The position numbers and the translations under genes were made by a program. From positions 1 through 35,551 of the forward strand of contig JAQTPV010000003.1 in the NCBI GenBank assembly GCA_028712605.1: a DNA stretch of 35,551 nucleotides. The letters run 5' to 3'. The DNA comes from Minisyncoccota bacterium. GTDB taxonomy: Bacteria > Patescibacteriota > Minisyncoccia > Minisyncoccales > CG1-02-41-26. Positions 28,816 through 35,551 of the stretch are shown here, piece by piece. Positions within the stretch are counted from its first letter, which is position 1; each line of letters starts with the position of its first letter. Below the pieces are notes generated by a model. It was not told the origin of the DNA. It searched no databases and worked only from the letters and a program-made list of their open reading frames with translations.

Positions 28816-30546
28816 TTACATTCCTTCCTCCATCATACCTACAATTTCCTCAAAAGAAGTTTCGCCTTGCAATACTTTGATCACCCCTTCCTCTTCCATG
28901 GTAACCATGCCCTGCGTTCTCCCCTCTTGGAAAATAGCTTGTTCTGAAGGATTGGTATTGATAATTTTGCCCAAATCAGGGGTCATCTTAATCATTTCAA
29001 AAATCCCCTTCCGGCCAGCGTAGCCTTTCATATTGCATTTTTTACAGCCCTTAGCCTGATATATGGTAATAGGTTCTTTCAAATTCAATTGCGCCTGAAC
29101 TTCCTTGGGAAGGCCCCTGTATTTCTCCACAAGATATCGTTTAGTCTGCCCCTCGGCTCTAATGGGAACCTTGCATTCAGTACATAAAACCCTCACTAAC
29201 CTTTGGGCAATAGCCAAACTCAAAGCACCAGGCAATAAAAACGGTTTAACACCCATATCAACCAAACGGGGAATGACCCCTGGCGCATTATTGGTATGCA
29301 AAGTACTTAAAACTAAATGCCCGGTCAGGGCTGCCTGAACGGCTAGGCCCGCAGTTTCCTCATCTCTAATCTCACCCACCATGATGATATCGGGGTCCTG
29401 TCGCAGAATTTGCCGCAACCCCCTGCCAAATGTGTAGTTAATCTCTGGTTTTACTTGCGACTGATTCACTCCCTCCATAAAATATTCAACTGGATCTTCT
29501 AAGGTTACAATGTTCACCCCGTCATTATTAAGCAACTTCATGATTGAATACAAGGTAGTCGTTTTACCAGACCCCGTTGGACCCGACACAATAATCATGC
29601 CAAATGTTGATTGAATAGATTCTTGCAACTCTTTTTCATCACGACCCCCCAACCCTAAATCCTCTAAGGTTTTTAAACCTTGCAATGGGTCTAAAATACG
29701 AACTACCACTTTTTCACCTAAAGTGGTTGGAAAGGTAGAAACCCTAAAATCAATCCGCTTATCGCCAAATTGGGCTGAAAAACGCCCATCCTGAGGGAAA
29801 CGGGTTTCATCAATCTTTAAGCCGCTTAAAATCTTGACCCGCGCCACAATGGCCGGATGTATTTTTAATGGCAAAACCAAGGAGGGGTACAAAACGCCAT
29901 CCAATCTAAAGCGCACCTTGGAGTTGGTTCTGGTTGGCTCAATATGGATATCCGAGGCCTCGCCCTCAACAGCCTGACGCAACATCACGGCTACCATTTT
30001 AATTGTCGGGGCGTCCTCAACTAACCTTTCCAGGTTTTGCCGATCGCCACCAACGCCAGCCTCATCTTTTAGTTCACCTTCTAAATCCGCTAAAACATTC
30101 TCAACCTCCTTTTCGGAGGCAAGATATTTATTCAAATACTTCTGAAAATTAGACTGGCTAATTAAAAAAATACTGGGTGAAAATTTATTCTGCCGGGCTA
30201 AAAACTTCAAAGCCTCTTGCGCCTCAGCGTTTTCCGGATAAACCATACCTACCTCTATCTTTCGTTTATCCCGATCAACCGACAAGGGTACCATCTTATA
30301 AAACTCTACCGATTCCTTGGGAATCAAGGCTAAAACCTCTAAGGGCGTATCTTCGGCAATCTGATCTTTAAGAGGGATATCTAAAACCTCACTCTTTAAT
30401 TTAAAAAGATCCTCTTCAGGGATAATCTTTTTTTCTATTAAAATCTCCTCCAAAGGCCTAGCTGATTTCACCCCCTCCTCCTGCAACTCAGCCAACTGCT
30501 TTGAAGAAATAATTTTCTTTTTTATTAAAGCCTGGCTTAAATCCAT
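28816..30546 (-). CDS. pilB: pilus extension ATPase
   Basis: A 576-residue PilB/GspE-type motor that powers pilus polymerisation. The N-terminal MshEN-like region (about residues 1-145) carries the repeated [LI]xxxx[GA]xxL pattern that in other proteins binds c-di-GMP. The core has SDIHIEPT, the P-loop SGPTGSGKTTT (about 321-331), the Asp box ITLEDPVE-like sequence NIVTLEDPVEYF, Walker B DIIMVGEIRDEET and the His box LSTLHTN. A zinc motif of two Cys pairs (CTECK and CKKCN) distinguishes it from PilT. It follows the PKD gene by 17 nt and precedes the receiver gene. Confidence 0.97.
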   Translation of the reverse strand: MDLSQALIKKKIISSKQLAELQEEGVKSARPLEEILIEKKIIPEEDLFKLKSEVLDIPLKDQIAEDTPLEVLALIPKESVEFYKMVPLSVDRDKRKIEVGMVYPENAEAQEALKFLARQNKFSPSIFLISQSNFQKYLNKYLASEKEVENVLADLEGELKDEAGVGGDRQNLERLVEDAPTIKMVAVMLRQAVEGEASDIHIEPTRTNSKVRFRLDGVLYPSLVLPLKIHPAIVARVKILSGLKIDETRFPQDGRFSAQFGDKRIDFRVSTFPTTLGEKVVVRILDPLQGLKTLEDLGLGGRDEKELQESIQSTFGMIIVSGPTGSGKTTTLYSIMKLLNNDGVNIVTLEDPVEYFMEGVNQSQVKPEINYTFGRGLRQILRQDPDIIMVGEIRDEETAGLAVQAALTGHLVLSTLHTNNAPGVIPRLVDMGVKPFLLPGALSLAIAQRLVRVLCTECKVPIRAEGQTKRYLVEKYRGLPKEVQAQLNLKEPITIYQAKGCKKCNMKGYAGRKGIFEMIKMTPDLGKIINTNPSEQAIFQEGRTQGMVTMEEEGVIKVLQGETSFEEIVGMMEEGM

Positions 30547-30563
30547 ATGATATAAAAACCCGC

Positions 30564-31448
30564 CTAATAAGGCATGAACGGATTGTCCCTGCCAATATCT
30601 TCTTTTTTAGGAGGTGCAATGTTTTCAAAAGGCGAAAGGTCGTGAAGGCCCAATAAGGAATAAACCACACAGGTGTCCTGTCTACCTTTTGCATCAAAAA
30701 CAGTCACCTTGGGGACATAGAGCCCTGCTTCTTTATAGACATAGGATGGATTTCTTTCTTCAGACATAGCACCATCACCAAAGTCCCATCTGTACTTCAA
30801 TTGATCAGTGCTGTTTTCAATATTCACAGAAAAGATAAAGGTGGAATCTTTCTGGGTAGTGCCTTCCTTGGCACTGACGTCACAAGAAGAAATTTTAAAT
30901 GGGGCACTGAAATCTCCAACCACTACTTCTGTATAGGCGCTTGCCTTTCTTGATTCAGTAACCTCCTGACCGCCCTTATAATAAGTAACCTTACCTTCCA
31001 CCTCTACCATCGCCCGATATGTACCGGCTTTTTCATAACTGCAGGTATTTTCAGCTACCATCTTTTTCTGGGCCGTAACTGAATTAGCCTTATCGGCCGA
31101 TGGGAAATCAAACTTCCCATCGTTATTACAATCAAAACGATAAACAAACTGTCCCTCAATAGGGCCCGCAATATTAGCAGTTAAACTCACCTTAGTGTTG
31201 GGCGAAGTGATAGCTGGGGTAGCCTCCAGTGTTACTTGCATTTCCGGTAGAGTAACCTTAAGGGGCTCCCTTAGCACATTCCAATTGATCTCCACGCTCT
31301 GGAGTGGCTGGGACATTTTTTCAACGGCTGGTAGGGCGAAAAATTTAGCATCAAAAAATATTTTGCTTATAAGAATAATCAAAAGAATTAATCCTAAAAC
31401 AACTAATAAATATTTAAAGGCTTTATCGCCATTGAGTTGAACGGGCAT
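30564..31448 (-). CDS. membrane-anchored PKD-domain protein in the PilP position
   Basis: A 294-residue protein with a short cytoplasmic start, one transmembrane helix (about residues 13-31) and an extracellular portion. A first beta-domain contains YRFDCNNDGKFDFPSAD, a Ca-binding-like loop typical of PKD-type domains with two Cys. The second is a clear PKD domain, YRWDFGDGAMSEERNPSYVY. The C-terminus ends DIGRDNPFMPY, a GRxNPF motif like that of PilP-type proteins. Its place after pilMNO and before pilB is where pilP or pilQ would be in Gram-negative loci. It probably links the pilMNO assembly to the pilus or surface. Recognised as a CPR T4P accessory; not a known enzyme. Confidence 0.75.
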   Translation of the reverse strand: MPVQLNGDKAFKYLLVVLGLILLIILISKIFFDAKFFALPAVEKMSQPLQSVEINWNVLREPLKVTLPEMQVTLEATPAITSPNTKVSLTANIAGPIEGQFVYRFDCNNDGKFDFPSADKANSVTAQKKMVAENTCSYEKAGTYRAMVEVEGKVTYYKGGQEVTESRKASAYTEVVVGDFSAPFKISSCDVSAKEGTTQKDSTFIFSVNIENSTDQLKYRWDFGDGAMSEERNPSYVYKEAGLYVPKVTVFDAKGRQDTCVVYSLLGLHDLSPFENIAPPKKEDIGRDNPFMPY

Positions 31449-31459
31449 AGGCTAAAAAA

Positions 31460-31984
31460 TTAATAAGAATATGTTTTGATAATCAAAGTAAACGTCGTCA
31501 TATTCATTTGCGTGGGCTCAACAGTGAAAGACAGCTGTTTGACGTCAAACACCCTAGCTGATTTTTCTACGGTCTTCAAAAAGTTCTCAAAAGAATTTAA
31601 AGGACCCATAACCACCAAGGAAACGGAAGCAATCTTAATATTAGGATTCTCGCCGCTTGCGCCTTCGTTACTAACTGCCACACCACCCAATAAAAGCCCG
31701 CTATCGGAAGCAGTTTTTTGAAAATAAGTTAAAAGGTCGGGGGAAAATGGTTCTTGGGGTATGGCCGAATTAATCTTATCTAAAACTACCCGGTAATCCA
31801 CTAAGTTGTTTTTCAATATTCTTAAGGCAGCGTAATAGTCGTTTTTATCTTTAATATCAGTTTGTAAATATTGAACCTGCTTCTCGGTCACTAAAAACTT
31901 TTTATATTCAGGAAAAACAAAATAAACAAAAACCAATAAAGCTAAAAAGATTAATATTGGAACAGCAAAAAGCCTTTTTTCCAT
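31460..31984 (-). CDS. pilO: PilO-like pilus assembly protein
   Basis: A 174-residue bitopic protein: short cytoplasmic start, one helix (residues about 6-25), a coiled-coil stretch (KKFLVTEKQVQYLQTDIKDK) and a ferredoxin-like C-terminal domain (KIASVSLVVMGPLNSFENFLKTVEKS). This is the PilO layout: it pairs with PilN and stabilises the motor complex. Sequence conservation is low, so the name rests on fold and order. It follows pilN by 50 nt and precedes the PKD gene by 11 nt. No SD is visible. Confidence 0.85.
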   Translation of the reverse strand: MEKRLFAVPILIFLALLVFVYFVFPEYKKFLVTEKQVQYLQTDIKDKNDYYAALRILKNNLVDYRVVLDKINSAIPQEPFSPDLLTYFQKTASDSGLLLGGVAVSNEGASGENPNIKIASVSLVVMGPLNSFENFLKTVEKSARVFDVKQLSFTVEPTQMNMTTFTLIIKTYSY

Positions 31985-32034
31985 TTTTTTTAGAAACCCG
32001 CTATCCCTGCCATGCTATACCTTAATAGTTTTGG

Positions 32035-32595
32035 CTATTGATTAGCGGAGGTAAAAACATTATCAGCAAGTTCTATGGATAAATTAAAGGAAACGCCGCT
32101 ATCACTCAAAGACACACCGCTTGCGCTAAGTTGCCGCACAGCAGGGTTCTCTCTCAAACTTAGAAGTTGCTCTCCCAAAGTTTTGAAATGGTCAGTCTGA
32201 GCGTCCAGCGATAATGTCACGCGGCCCGCTTCAAACCCTAAATTAACACTTTTCAACCGTACTTTCTTTAGGCAAATGCTTTTTAAAAAATCAAAAACCC
32301 GTGAAGCAAAGTAATGTTTAGACCATAAAGAAGAGAAGTCACCTATTTTTGAAGCAGTCTGAACCAAATCATTTTTCAAATCAAAATTGTCACCGGTATC
32401 TAAGGTCATCAGCTCCTGTTCTGCGGATATCCTTTTTTGATCCCACGAAGGATTCAAATAGGAATTCAGAAAAACAAATGTCCCCAAACTGACCAAAAAT
32501 AGCCCTGCTGACAAAACAACCCATAGATTAACCTTAAAAGGCGTTTCTACTTTAGGTTTAGGGATAATCTTAATAATGGATGGATCCTGTAACAT
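32035..32595 (-). CDS. pilN: PilN-like pilus assembly protein
   Basis: A 186-residue protein with a short basic cytoplasmic N-terminus (IIKIIPKPKVETPFKVN) that in the family inserts into PilM, one transmembrane helix (VVLSAGLFLVSLGTFVFL) and a soluble domain containing KSICLKKVRLKSVNLGFEAGRVTLSLDAQT, the ferredoxin-like PilN fold. The usual NLLP motif is replaced by a KIIPKPK-like sequence. It lies 19 nt after pilM and 50 nt before pilO. Placement is what makes the call firm. Confidence 0.83.
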   Translation of the reverse strand: MLQDPSIIKIIPKPKVETPFKVNLWVVLSAGLFLVSLGTFVFLNSYLNPSWDQKRISAEQELMTLDTGDNFDLKNDLVQTASKIGDFSSLWSKHYFASRVFDFLKSICLKKVRLKSVNLGFEAGRVTLSLDAQTDHFKTLGEQLLSLRENPAVRQLSASGVSLSDSGVSFNLSIELADNVFTSANQ

Positions 32596-32614
32596 AGTTT
32601 TAAAAATTATTGAG

Positions 32615-33676
32615 TTACACTTCTACTCCCATCATGCCTACGCCAATGGCCACGGCGAATGATGGGCCTAATCGCTTTAGTCTTTCCCCTAAGGACTGGG
32701 GAGAGGCCAAAGAGCGAAATGGATCAGCCAGAGAAACATTCTTTTTCAAACGAGAGGATAAATAATCCTTAAGGCCAAACAATGAAGCCATGCCCCCCGA
32801 GATAATAATGTCTTCAATATGTTTAGTCTGCTGACCTTGCGAGAAATCATTACAAATCTTTTCAATTTCTGAAGCAAAAACGTCAATCTTAGCAGATAAA
32901 ACCTTGAAGGCCTCGGCATGATTAGGATCTAAACCATATCTTTTTTTGATGGCTTCGGCTTCATTAAAATTAACCTTCAAAACTGTGCTTAATTCGTCAG
33001 TTAAGGCGCTGCCTGAAATATCAAAACTGTGGCTAGTGAGCAAATTGTGACTCTCAACAATGCTAATCGTGGTGCTTTGCCACCCAAAATCAATTAAGCA
33101 AACTGGCTGAGAAAACTTACTTGATGCAGTAACTGATCTAATTAAGCCGAAAACTTCAGCCTCTAATCCTTTAATTTCAAATCCGCAAATTTCAGCCACC
33201 CTTTGATAGCTTAAGAGAACTTTTTTAGGCACTGCCACTAATAATACCTTAAGCCGAACAGCCGGCAATCTTTCCTCTTTTTCAATGATTTGCCAATCAA
33301 AACTAACTTCGGATAAGGGGATAGGAATATGATGTCTAGCCTCAAACTCAATGGCATTAGGAATTTCTGCTTCACTCATCGGCGGCAGGGTAAACGTAGT
33401 AAAGAATGTGGAAAAGTCAGGGATAGCAAAAGCTACTTTTTGTTGTTTAATATTTACCTTTCGTAAAATCCCTTTCAAAACTCCAGCCACCCGATCAGCC
33501 AACAATAGCCCTTCTTCAGAATGGAAAGCTTTTAGGGATGACTCGCCTTGAGGTAACTGAAACTCTACGTAATTTTCTAATTTTTTCTTGGAGCCTCTAG
33601 AAGAGAGCTCCACCATCTTAATAGACGCCACCCCCACATCAATGCCTAAAGCCGCTTTCTGAAATAAAGAAACCAT
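32615..33676 (-). CDS. pilM: type IV pilus actin-like protein PilM
   Basis: A 353-residue cytoplasmic PilM with the actin/FtsA-type nucleotide-binding fold. Visible motifs are the phosphate-1 loop GIDVGVASIKMVEL, the domain FYxx sequence AEIPNAIEFEARHHIPIPLSEV, the phosphate-2 loop CLIDFGWQSTTISI and the adenosine loop IIISGGMASLFGLKDYL. It binds PilN tails and contacts the motor ATPase. It is the first gene of the pilMNO-PKD-pilB-receiver unit. The promoter lies so close that the transcript may be leaderless. The start (ATG, MVSLFQKAALGIDVG) matches the family start exactly. Confidence 0.95.
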   Translation of the reverse strand: MVSLFQKAALGIDVGVASIKMVELSSRGSKKKLENYVEFQLPQGESSLKAFHSEEGLLLADRVAGVLKGILRKVNIKQQKVAFAIPDFSTFFTTFTLPPMSEAEIPNAIEFEARHHIPIPLSEVSFDWQIIEKEERLPAVRLKVLLVAVPKKVLLSYQRVAEICGFEIKGLEAEVFGLIRSVTASSKFSQPVCLIDFGWQSTTISIVESHNLLTSHSFDISGSALTDELSTVLKVNFNEAEAIKKRYGLDPNHAEAFKVLSAKIDVFASEIEKICNDFSQGQQTKHIEDIIISGGMASLFGLKDYLSSRLKKNVSLADPFRSLASPQSLGERLKRLGPSFAVAIGVGMMGVEV

Positions 33677-33680
33677 AATT

Positions 33681-33719
33681 ATTATATCACTTTATTAGTG
33701 ATAAAAAAATGTGTAAGAT
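33681..33719. promoter_or_regulatory. divergent pilM/comF promoters with palindrome
   Basis: For pilM, an extended -10 TGATATAAT (hexamer 33681-33686, minus) lies 4 nt from the ATG. For comF, TTTATT at 33691-33696, 17 nt, TAAGAT at 33714-33719 (plus) ends 6 nt before the ATG. A perfect inverted repeat TATCACT-TTATT-AGTGATA (33685-33703) overlaps the pilM -10 and comF -35. Both transcripts would be leaderless or nearly so, and a repressor at the palindrome could act on both. Confidence 0.55.
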
Positions 33720-33725
33720 TGAATA

Positions 33726-34457
33726 ATGAATTTACTAAAAAAATGTAAGGAAAAAATCGTTGAAACGCTTTTCCCTGCTTGGTGCTTAAACTGCCACAAA
33801 GAAGGAATGGCACTTTGCTCTGATTGTCTAAGCTTAATTGAAATTAATCCTTGGCAACACTGCCCCTTCTGCCCAAAGCCCAAAAGAGTAATCAATAAAG
33901 GTAAATGCGGCAGCCATCAACATTTTGCTTTAGATGGTCTTTTTTCCGCTGTTTCGTATCAAGACCCATTAGTTAAAAAAATTATTCGGGCATTCAAATA
34001 TCAGCCCTTCTTGAAAAATTTAGATCAACAACTTATTCAAATCATTTTAGCACATTTTCAAATAAGCGAAAACAAAATACTTTTCCACAGTCAAGATAAT
34101 AGTTGTTTAATCGCAATACCGATTTCTAAATCAAAACTAAAGAGGCGAGGATATAATCAATCCAGCCTTCTAGCTAAAGGGCTTAGCACTTTTTATCAAA
34201 TCCCTATCTTGGAAAACATACTTATCAAAACGAAAGAAACAAAATCCCAAGTTAGTCTAAGTAAAGAGGAGAGAAAAGAAAATTTGGCTGGCGCTTTTTC
34301 AATCACCAGTTCAGAAATAATCAAAAATAAAATCATCTTTTTAGTAGATGATGTTTTTACCACTGGCGCCACCATGGAAGAAGCAGCTAAAACCTTGAAA
34401 AGGGCTGGCGCTAAAAAAGTGTTTGGCATCGCCGTCGCCCGGGAGGGCTTAAATTAA
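33726..34457 (+). CDS. comF: ComF-family phosphoribosyltransferase-like competence protein
   Basis: A 243-residue ComF protein, in other bacteria needed for natural transformation. The N-terminal zinc-finger region has CLNCHKEGMALCSDC and a second pair CPFCPKPK. The core includes FSAVSYQDPLVKKIIRAFKY, the ComF signature KRRGYNQSSLLAKGL and the PRPP-binding loop FLVDDVFTTGATMEEA. In helical Helicobacter and Bacillus homologues it acts with ComEC in DNA import; no ComEC is in the window. It is divergent from pilM and next to the type IV pilus locus, consistent with DNA uptake. It is convergent with the small uncharacterised gene after it, with no clear terminator in the 21-nt gap. Confidence 0.93.
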   Translation: MNLLKKCKEKIVETLFPAWCLNCHKEGMALCSDCLSLIEINPWQHCPFCPKPKRVINKGKCGSHQHFALDGLFSAVSYQDPLVKKIIRAFKYQPFLKNLDQQLIQIILAHFQISENKILFHSQDNSCLIAIPISKSKLKRRGYNQSSLLAKGLSTFYQIPILENILIKTKETKSQVSLSKEERKENLAGAFSITSSEIIKNKIIFLVDDVFTTGATMEEAAKTLKRAGAKKVFGIAVAREGLN

Positions 34458-34478
34458 AATCCAAATTGCCAATATTTA

Positions 34479-34868
34479 TTAGGTAGTCTTATCAAAAGCC
34501 CTGTAAAACTTAATTAAATTCTCAATTTCTTTTTTCTCGTTATAGCCTGTGGCTTTTTGTCGTTTCTTCTCTAACTCCTCCAAGCGCTTCTTGTAATCAA
34601 TCTTGGAGATATAGTTTCCTGGCTCGCCGAAAATCTCTTGAAGCATCTTTTTGCGGTGCTCTCTGTCAACAGGATTATAAAAACCATCAATCTTGGACGG
34701 CATTCTTTCAGCCCTTAACCTTAAGCTTTCCTTGGACATATAGGCAGCTGTACCCCAAAAGCTTTTCTCTTCTGGTTCTACAGCTGGAGCTGACGCTGGC
34801 TTTGACGCCTGCTTAGACGAGTTGTTTGCAGGGCTTAACGATTTAATAATAAAATCAACAATCCCCAT
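34479..34868 (-). CDS. uncharacterised small charged protein
   Basis: I do not recognise this 129-residue protein. It has an N-terminal amphipathic helix (MGIVDFIIKSL), an Ala/Ser/Pro-rich linker (residues about 12-33) and a charged helical C-terminal half, containing KIDYKKRLEELEKKRQKATGYNEKKEIENLIKFY, typical of a short coiled coil. There is no Cys, no transmembrane segment and no signal peptide. The start lies 3 nt after the ileS stop, so it is coupled to it. It ends in convergence with comF. It could be an adaptor; no function is claimed. Confidence 0.65.
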   Translation of the reverse strand: MGIVDFIIKSLSPANNSSKQASKPASAPAVEPEEKSFWGTAAYMSKESLRLRAERMPSKIDGFYNPVDREHRKKMLQEIFGEPGNYISKIDYKKRLEELEKKRQKATGYNEKKEIENLIKFYRAFDKTT

Positions 34869-34871
34869 AAG

Positions 34872-35551
34872 TTAAACTCTAATAATGCCCAACCAAAGAT
34901 TAGAATTATCAATTTTAATCTCTTTGCTCGCTAAAAATTCTCCTTGCTGGCTGTCATTTTCCAGTAATTTTCGGGACTTAGTAGTTTCTAAAATCTGTTT
35001 TTGGTTTTTAGATAAAATTTGATTAACTTCATCAGCGGCCGAATAATGAATATCTATTTTATCAGCGGGCTTAAGCCCTGCTTTCTTTCTTAAATCCTGA
35101 ATGTGTCTGATAACTTCTCGCAATTGCCCTTCTTCTTTCAATTCATCAGTCATGGTGATATCTAACTCCACACCATCTTTCATGCTTTCATCAATCAAAA
35201 TCTCTTTAGCATTAACCTCGTCTTGGATTAGCCTCAAAAGCTCTGCCTGATTCTTGGTTCGTATCTTTAAAGCCGTTATCGGCTGTCTAACTCCCACTCC
35301 AAGCTCTGCCCTTTTTGCTAAGGCCGAAGAAACAATAGCGCGAGTTGCTGTCATTTGATTTTCCAACTCATCAGCAATAACTTTTTTATTGGCCTTAGGC
35401 CAATCACATAAATGCACTGACTCGGGGTCACCCTCTCTTTTCAGTTCCTGGTACATCGTTTCAGCTAAAAATGGCATCAGCGGGGCGATTAATGTAGCTA
35501 AAGTGGAAAGTACGCTATGTAACGTTTGTTCTGTTGCTTGCTTTTCTTGAT
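34872..35551 (-). CDS. ileS: isoleucyl-tRNA synthetase, C-terminal part (5' end beyond window)
   Basis: The last 225 codons of IleRS; the gene enters from the right edge. The reading frame continues to the window end (LIAPLMPFLAETMYQ precedes KREG). The region is the anticodon-binding helical domain followed by the C-terminal segment GVGVRQPITALKI, the typical short-IleRS C-domain, and GQLREVIRHIQDLRKKAGLKPADKIDIHY. There are no zinc-binding Cys pairs near the end, as in the archaeal/eukaryotic-like IleRS type 2. The HIGH and KMSKS motifs are outside the window. The downstream small gene starts 3 nt after the stop. Confidence 0.95.
   Translation of the reverse strand, partial: QEKQATEQTLHSVLSTLATLIAPLMPFLAETMYQELKREGDPESVHLCDWPKANKKVIADELENQMTATRAIVSSALAKRAELGVGVRQPITALKIRTKNQAELLRLIQDEVNAKEILIDESMKDGVELDITMTDELKEEGQLREVIRHIQDLRKKAGLKPADKIDIHYSAADEVNQILSKNQKQILETTKSRKLLENDSQQGEFLASKEIKIDNSNLWLGIIRV

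Noticed and set aside
28816..30546. Possible second retraction-type motor
   Set aside because: The zinc Cys pairs and MshEN-like N-terminus identify PilB; only 27317-28387 is PilT.
1..35551. Alternative genetic code (UGA as Gly) as in Gracilibacteria
   Set aside because: Several intact genes end at TGA with the next gene starting directly after (for example 3382 and 10269), and no conserved protein needs TGA read-through.

Overview
The window reads as a chromosomal segment of a Patescibacteria (Candidate Phyla Radiation) bacterium, most likely a Parcubacteria-type lineage. Supporting signs are a gapless gene layout, a type IV pilus locus built on PilB/T/C/D/M/N/O with no secretin in view, CPR-style prepilin arrays, an Elp3-type radical SAM enzyme, a presenilin-type protease, and core genes that mostly lack Shine-Dalgarno (SD) sequences. 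Coding capacity is high (no gap exceeds about 260 bases), most genes are on the minus strand, and UGA is used as an ordinary stop codon, so this is not a recoded Gracilibacteria/Absconditabacteria genome. Lineage is inferred; no marker gene was compared.

Positions 1-4476 hold one minus-strand operon: SLOG/LOG-family protein, EF-Tu domain-2-like protein with a basic tail, MgtC, an amino-acid permease and the start of a P-type ATPase cut by the window edge. Positions 4498-6345 hold a J-domain protein with WG-like repeats, a hidden 20-codon hydrophobic ORF with a strong SD and terminator, tRNA-Arg(CCG), and a methyltransferase whose 3' end runs into the tRNA. Elp3 is divergent from the methyltransferase, with the two start codons overlapping in CATG, and it carries a tandem 24-bp in-frame insertion.

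Positions 8098-11922 form a distinctive metabolic island: an L-fucose-isomerase-like enzyme, two small ferredoxins and a divergent xylose-isomerase-like enzyme. All four have strong SDs, unlike the rest of the window; the two isomerase genes also have TTGACA promoters and, on sampled lines, higher GC. This suggests acquisition or unusually high expression. A slipin/stomatin gene follows on the plus strand. Positions 12847-15088 hold two tandem HPS/OMPDC-superfamily genes behind a presenilin-like intramembrane protease. Positions 15167-20834 hold cell-wall and housekeeping genes: an L,D-transpeptidase fused to a catalytically degenerate S11 domain, NIF3, RodA and LigA.

Positions 20896-33676 are a nearly complete type IV pilus locus. 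Transcription runs pilM-pilN-pilO-PKD protein-pilB-CheY-like receiver-pilT-pilC-pilin, then separately promoted pilins, pilD and four minor prepilins. comF (DNA uptake) diverges from pilM across a compact intergenic region with a palindrome between the two -10 boxes, which links pilus and competence functions. The window ends with a small uncharacterised gene and the 3' end of ileS.
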